Assembly: GCF_001509555.1 (NCBI RefSeq)
Contig: NZ_LMAS01000002.1
Span: 361,981 to 425,980 of the forward strand
Direction: 5' to 3'
From: Bacillus sp. FJAT-29937
Lineage (GTDB): Bacteria > Bacillota > Bacilli > Bacillales > Cytobacillaceae
Length of the DNA stretch: 64,000 bases
The position numbers were made by a program, and so were the translations under genes. Shown here one piece after another: positions 61,261 to 64,000 of the stretch (within the stretch, counting starts at the first letter, position 1; each line of letters opens with the position of its first letter). The notes under the pieces were generated by a model that saw nothing but the letters and a program-made list of their open reading frames with translations, was not told the origin of the DNA and searched no databases.

Positions 61261-61632
61261 ATGGCAGAACAAACACAAACACTTTATGATAAAGTCGGCG
61301 GAGAAGCGGCAATTGAAAAGGTTGTCGATTACTTTTATTCCGAATTAGTATTAAAGGATCCAACGGTTAGCCACTTTTTTGAGAATACAGATATGGAAAA
61401 GCAACGCAAACATCAAACGAAATTTATTAGCTTTGCCTTAGGCGGACCTAATCAATATTCAGGAAATTCGATGGCGAAGGCACATAAAGGGATGAATTTG
61501 CAGCCTGCTCATTTTGATGCCATTGCGACTCATCTGGGAGAGGCTCTTTCTCATTTTGGGGTAGATAATGATGAAATCGCTCAGGCTTTAAATAAAGTAA
61601 ATACGCTTAAAGACGATATTCTCTATCAATAA
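61261..61632 (+). CDS. Group I truncated haemoglobin
   Basis: This 123-residue protein is a 2-over-2 globin of group I (TrHbN/GlbN). It has LYDKVGGEAAIEKVVDYFY (helix A-B with the GG turn), VSHFFENTDMEKQRKHQTKFISFALGGP, the second Gly-Gly, and the proximal-histidine region MAKAHKGMNLQPAHFDAIATHL. Such proteins bind oxygen and detoxify nitric oxide. B. subtilis YjbI belongs to group II, so this is a different lineage. AAAGGGGG precedes the ATG. It is monocistronic. Confidence 0.92.
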   Translation: MAEQTQTLYDKVGGEAAIEKVVDYFYSELVLKDPTVSHFFENTDMEKQRKHQTKFISFALGGPNQYSGNSMAKAHKGMNLQPAHFDAIATHLGEALSHFGVDNDEIAQALNKVNTLKDDILYQ

Positions 61633-61637
61633 AGAAC

Positions 61638-61663
61638 AAAAACTCGCCAGTTGGCGAGTTTTT
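61638..61663. terminator. Bidirectional terminator between globin gene and rocR
   Basis: AAAAACTCGCC (61638-61648) pairs perfectly with GGCGAGTTTTT (61653-61663) around a four-base loop. The right arm touches the rocR stop. Confidence 0.93.
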
Positions 61664-63083
61664 ATATTCCTGCTTCTTTCCTAATCTGGTGCTTTTTTAG
61701 TCGATATTGCAAGTTTTGTCGGCTCATGCAAATAGATTTTGCGGCTTGGGTAATATTATATTGATGACGCTGTAACACTTTTTCTAAAAAGTTTTTTTCT
61801 GCTTCATCCATATAATTTTCCAATGATTTAAATTGGCCGCTTGCTTCATTCTGATGATTTAGATTAATCGGTGCAGCCATATCATTTTTAAATTGCGGCT
61901 TATTGCGGAAATGGATTGGCAAATGAAGATAACCAATATGCTCTTCATGAACAATTAAATTCATCGCACCTTCTATAACATGCTCTAGCTCCCGTACATT
62001 TCCTGGCCAATCATATTGTTCAAAAACACTTAAAACATGATCGTCAATCCCTTGAACCTTCATGCCAAAAAGGTGATTGTATTTTTCAATAAAGAAGCGG
62101 ACAAGATCTTGAATGTCCTTCCTTCTATCCCGCAAAGGAGGGATAAATAAAGAAACAACGCTTAATCTGTAATAAAGGTCTTTTCGCAGCCTTCCATCAG
62201 CGATCGCATCGATAGGGTCCTCATTTATAGTTGCGATGATCCGGACGTCAACCTTCCGATCCGCTGTGTCTCCGATTCGTCTAACCATTCTTTCCTGCAA
62301 AACCCTTAGAAGCTTAGCCTGCAAGGCTGGATTTAGAGAATTGATTTCGTCAAGCAGCAAGGTTCCGCCTTCCGCTTGTTCGAAAAGACCAGGGCGTTCA
62401 ATCGCACCTGTAAAAGCTCCTTTCTTTGTCCCAAAAAGCAGCCCCTCAATTAAGCTATCAGGCAAGGCTGCACAGTTCTGAGAGATAAATGGCTTTGAAG
62501 ATCGACTGCTTCCGTTATGAATGCTTTGTGCGAATAGCTCTTTCCCAGTTCCTGTGTCTCCAACAATGAGAACAGATGAACTGGTTCGTGTCGCTCTCTT
62601 GCTCGCTTCAATCACATTCTTAATTTCCTCACTGCTTCCGATGATGCTATCGAATGTGTAGCGAGTGTTTCCCTTTTTATTCATATTTTCTCTAATTAGT
62701 TTTTCCATTTTCGTTACGTCACGGGCGATTTCCATGGCCCCAATCCGAAAGCTTCCATCTGAAACGGGAAAGGTGTTATTAATCGTTGTTATTTCCTGTC
62801 CTTTATTATTAAAGTAAGTTTGCTTAGCATTAATGATTTTCTCCCCGTGAGTTAATGCTCTTAAAAGAGTGCTAGCCTCATCCTTATGAAAGGAGAACAC
62901 ATCCAATAGCTCTTTATCGAGGACATCTGAGTAATCCATCCCCTCCATCTCAGCCATTTTTTTATTATAAATAATCGTTTTTCCTTCATGATCAATGACG
63001 TGGACTCCAATATCTATTTCTTTAAGTATCTGTTGAAAAAACTTATTAATTAACTGTAATTGAGCGAGATTTTGATTGTTCAT
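61662..63083 (-). CDS. rocR: Sigma-54-dependent activator RocR
   Basis: This 473-residue protein has an N-terminal PAS domain (about 12-115, IDIGVHVIDHEGKTIIYNK), a sigma-54 AAA+ domain (about 145-370) with Walker A VGDTGTGKELFAQ, the sigma-54-contacting GAFTGA, and GGTLLLDEINSL, and a Fis-type helix-turn-helix at the end (NITQAAKSICMSRQNLQYRLKK). RocR activates arginine and ornithine catabolism genes through SigL. The divergent gene is a RocA-type dehydrogenase with a sigma-54 promoter and two RocR-like sites. AAGGAGC precedes the ATG. Confidence 0.92.
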   Translation of the reverse strand: MNNQNLAQLQLINKFFQQILKEIDIGVHVIDHEGKTIIYNKKMAEMEGMDYSDVLDKELLDVFSFHKDEASTLLRALTHGEKIINAKQTYFNNKGQEITTINNTFPVSDGSFRIGAMEIARDVTKMEKLIRENMNKKGNTRYTFDSIIGSSEEIKNVIEASKRATRTSSSVLIVGDTGTGKELFAQSIHNGSSRSSKPFISQNCAALPDSLIEGLLFGTKKGAFTGAIERPGLFEQAEGGTLLLDEINSLNPALQAKLLRVLQERMVRRIGDTADRKVDVRIIATINEDPIDAIADGRLRKDLYYRLSVVSLFIPPLRDRRKDIQDLVRFFIEKYNHLFGMKVQGIDDHVLSVFEQYDWPGNVRELEHVIEGAMNLIVHEEHIGYLHLPIHFRNKPQFKNDMAAPINLNHQNEASGQFKSLENYMDEAEKNFLEKVLQRHQYNITQAAKSICMSRQNLQYRLKKHQIRKEAGI

Positions 63084-63137
63084 TGATTTGCTCCTTCTTC
63101 ATCCTTTCCTTCATTTTATGAAAAGAACGGTAGAGGT

Positions 63138-63152
63138 GCAATGTATTTTTGC
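63138..63152. promoter_or_regulatory. RocR upstream activating site 1 (weaker)
   Basis: GCAATGTATTTTTGC matches site 2 at 12 of 15 positions and lies 43 bp from it, start to start, about four helical turns. It is nearer to the rocR start. Confidence 0.6.
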
Positions 63153-63180
63153 TCCTTAATTAGGATAAATAACTGAAAAT

Positions 63181-63195
63181 GCAAAATAATTTTGC
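63181..63195. promoter_or_regulatory. RocR upstream activating site 2 (perfect palindrome)
   Basis: GCAAAATAATTTTGC is a perfect 15-bp palindrome and agrees with the roc upstream activating sequence of B. subtilis. It lies 56 bp upstream of the -24 element. Confidence 0.85.
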
Positions 63196-63236
63196 TGGTT
63201 AGTAAGGAAATCCCACATTTGACGCGGTATACATAA

Positions 63237-63253
63237 TTGGCACACTTCTTGCA
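63237..63253 (+). promoter_or_regulatory. Sigma-54 (SigL) promoter of rocA
   Basis: TTGGCAC-N5-TTGCA is an exact match to the -24/-12 consensus, with GG at 63239-63240 and GC at 63251-63252. Transcription would start near 63264. Confidence 0.95.
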
Positions 63254-63297
63254 AAGATATATGGGAGTAATGATAAAGTATTAAGGGGGAACGAATC

Positions 63298-64000
63298 ATG
63301 GTACAAGCATACAAACATGAGCCATTCACGAATTTTAAGTTAGATGAAAACCGTGAGGCATATTTAACAGGATTAAAAACGGTTGAAGGCTATTTAGGAA
63401 AAGACTACGATTTAGTCATCGGTGGAGAGCGTATTTCTACTGAGGAAAAAATTGTTTCTTATAATCCCGCAAACAAAGATGAAGTAATTGGTAGCGTATC
63501 AAAAGCAAGCCAAGAGCTAGCTGAAAAAGCCATGCAAGCAGCAGTTGAAGCATTCAAAACTTGGAAAAAGGTAAAGCCGGAAATTCGCGCAGACGTTCTT
63601 TTCAAAGCAGCAGCAATTATCCGCCGCCGCAAGCATGAATTCTCTGCTCTATTAACGAAAGAAGCAGGAAAGCCATGGAATGAAGCAGATGCAGATACGG
63701 CAGAAGCAATTGATTTCTTAGAATATTATGCACGCCAAATGCTTCGTATTAAAGATGGTGTTCCAGTAAACAGCCGTCCAAACGAATTCAACCGTTATGA
63801 CTATATTCCACTAGGAGTAGGAATCATTATCTCCCCTTGGAACTTCCCGTTAGCGATTATGGCTGGTACAACAGTTGCGGCCATCGTAACAGGAAACACT
63901 GTACTACTAAAACCAGCTTCAACAACGCCAATCGTGGCAGCGAAATTCGTTGAAGTAATGGAAGAAGCAGGACTTCCAGCAGGTGTTCTTAACTTCGTTC
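63298..64000 (+). CDS. rocA: 1-pyrroline-5-carboxylate dehydrogenase (truncated by window edge)
   Basis: The first about 234 codons of this gene are present; the frame is open to the window end. The protein starts [25 protein letters not shown] (for example [10 protein letters not shown]), then [25 protein letters not shown], and the aldehyde-dehydrogenase strand [23 protein letters not shown]. This is the RocA/PruA family, which oxidises pyrroline-5-carboxylate to glutamate in arginine and proline catabolism. AAGGGGG precedes the ATG at 63298. A sigma-54 promoter and RocR sites upstream distinguish it as rocA. The catalytic Cys lies beyond the window. Confidence 0.93.
   Translation, partial: MVQAYKHEPFTNFKLDENREAYLTGLKTVEGYLGKDYDLVIGGERISTEEKIVSYNPANKDEVIGSVSKASQELAEKAMQAAVEAFKTWKKVKPEIRADVLFKAAAIIRRRKHEFSALLTKEAGKPWNEADADTAEAIDFLEYYARQMLRIKDGVPVNSRPNEFNRYDYIPLGVGIIISPWNFPLAIMAGTTVAAIVTGNTVLLKPASTTPIVAAKFVEVMEEAGLPAGVLNFV

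Overview
The window is chromosomal DNA of an endospore-forming, low-GC Gram-positive bacterium of the family Bacillaceae. The evidence is a run of genes recognisable from Bacillus subtilis in near-syntenic order (yutG, yutH, hom-thrC-thrB, yutI, yuzD, yutJ, yuzB, yutM, yumC, yumB, yuiB, yuiC, yuiD, pepA; then pbpD, kapD, kapB; then patB, yugE, yugF, yugI), strong Shine-Dalgarno sites, frequent TTG/GTG starts, a T-box leader and spore-related genes (yutH, kapB/kapD, racA). The content does not match B. subtilis exactly, so it is a related genus; I cannot name the species from sequence alone.

Bases 1-20,987 are an AT-rich surface-glycan island, all on the plus strand. It holds GT2, GT4 and GT9 glycosyltransferases, a PglK/MsbA-type ABC exporter, and three nucleotide-sugar modules. 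(i) RmlA and RmlB with a FdtA/QdtA-type ketoisomerase and a FdtB/QdtB-type aminotransferase make a dTDP-3-amino-3,6-dideoxyhexose. (ii) A KdsB-like CMP-sugar synthetase, a DRE-TIM pyruvate-aldolase fused to a DUF115/GT42-like domain, and a HAD phosphatase overlap one another and may form a route to a CMP-ulosonic acid. (iii) GmhA, HldE, a GT9 heptosyltransferase and GmhB make and use ADP-heptose. The island ends with a TPR-plus-kinase-like protein and a strong terminator. Heptose and Kdo-like chemistry is typical of Gram-negative LPS and is the most striking content of the window.

Bases 21,000-40,900 are mostly core housekeeping: galE, yutG, yutH, the threonine operon (three genes joined by 4-base overlaps), Fe-S assembly factors (YutI, YutM), three flavin oxidoreductases (YutJ, YumC, YumB), the 3D-domain protein YuiC, a BtuF-like protein, PepA, RacA and alanine dehydrogenase. 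Convergent pairs are separated by clear bidirectional terminators.

Bases 40,900-52,500 carry a T-box-controlled archaeal-type prolyl-tRNA synthetase (specifier CCU), small hypothetical genes, a thioesterase, a GNAT enzyme, a CPA2 antiporter behind an attenuator-like hairpin, a DUF1646 transporter, pbpD, kapD, kapB and a lipoprotein Cu/Zn superoxide dismutase.

Bases 52,500-57,400 are a catabolic cassette (PucR-type regulator, omega-amino acid aminotransferase, malonate-semialdehyde dehydrogenase-like enzyme), probably for beta-alanine. It is bracketed by the sodC 3' end plus terminator and a decayed second copy of that sequence. The last part has patB, yugE, yugF, yugI, a group I truncated haemoglobin, rocR, and the start of a RocA-type gene with a textbook sigma-54 promoter and two RocR-like sites.

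A separate signal runs through the intergenic DNA: tandem repeats with an exact 52-bp period occur at three loci (42.7, 51.3 and 59.1-59.5 kb), with a 51-bp relative at 57.4 kb and a 20-bp-period array at 34.0 kb. No tRNA, rRNA, insertion sequence or CRISPR array was seen.
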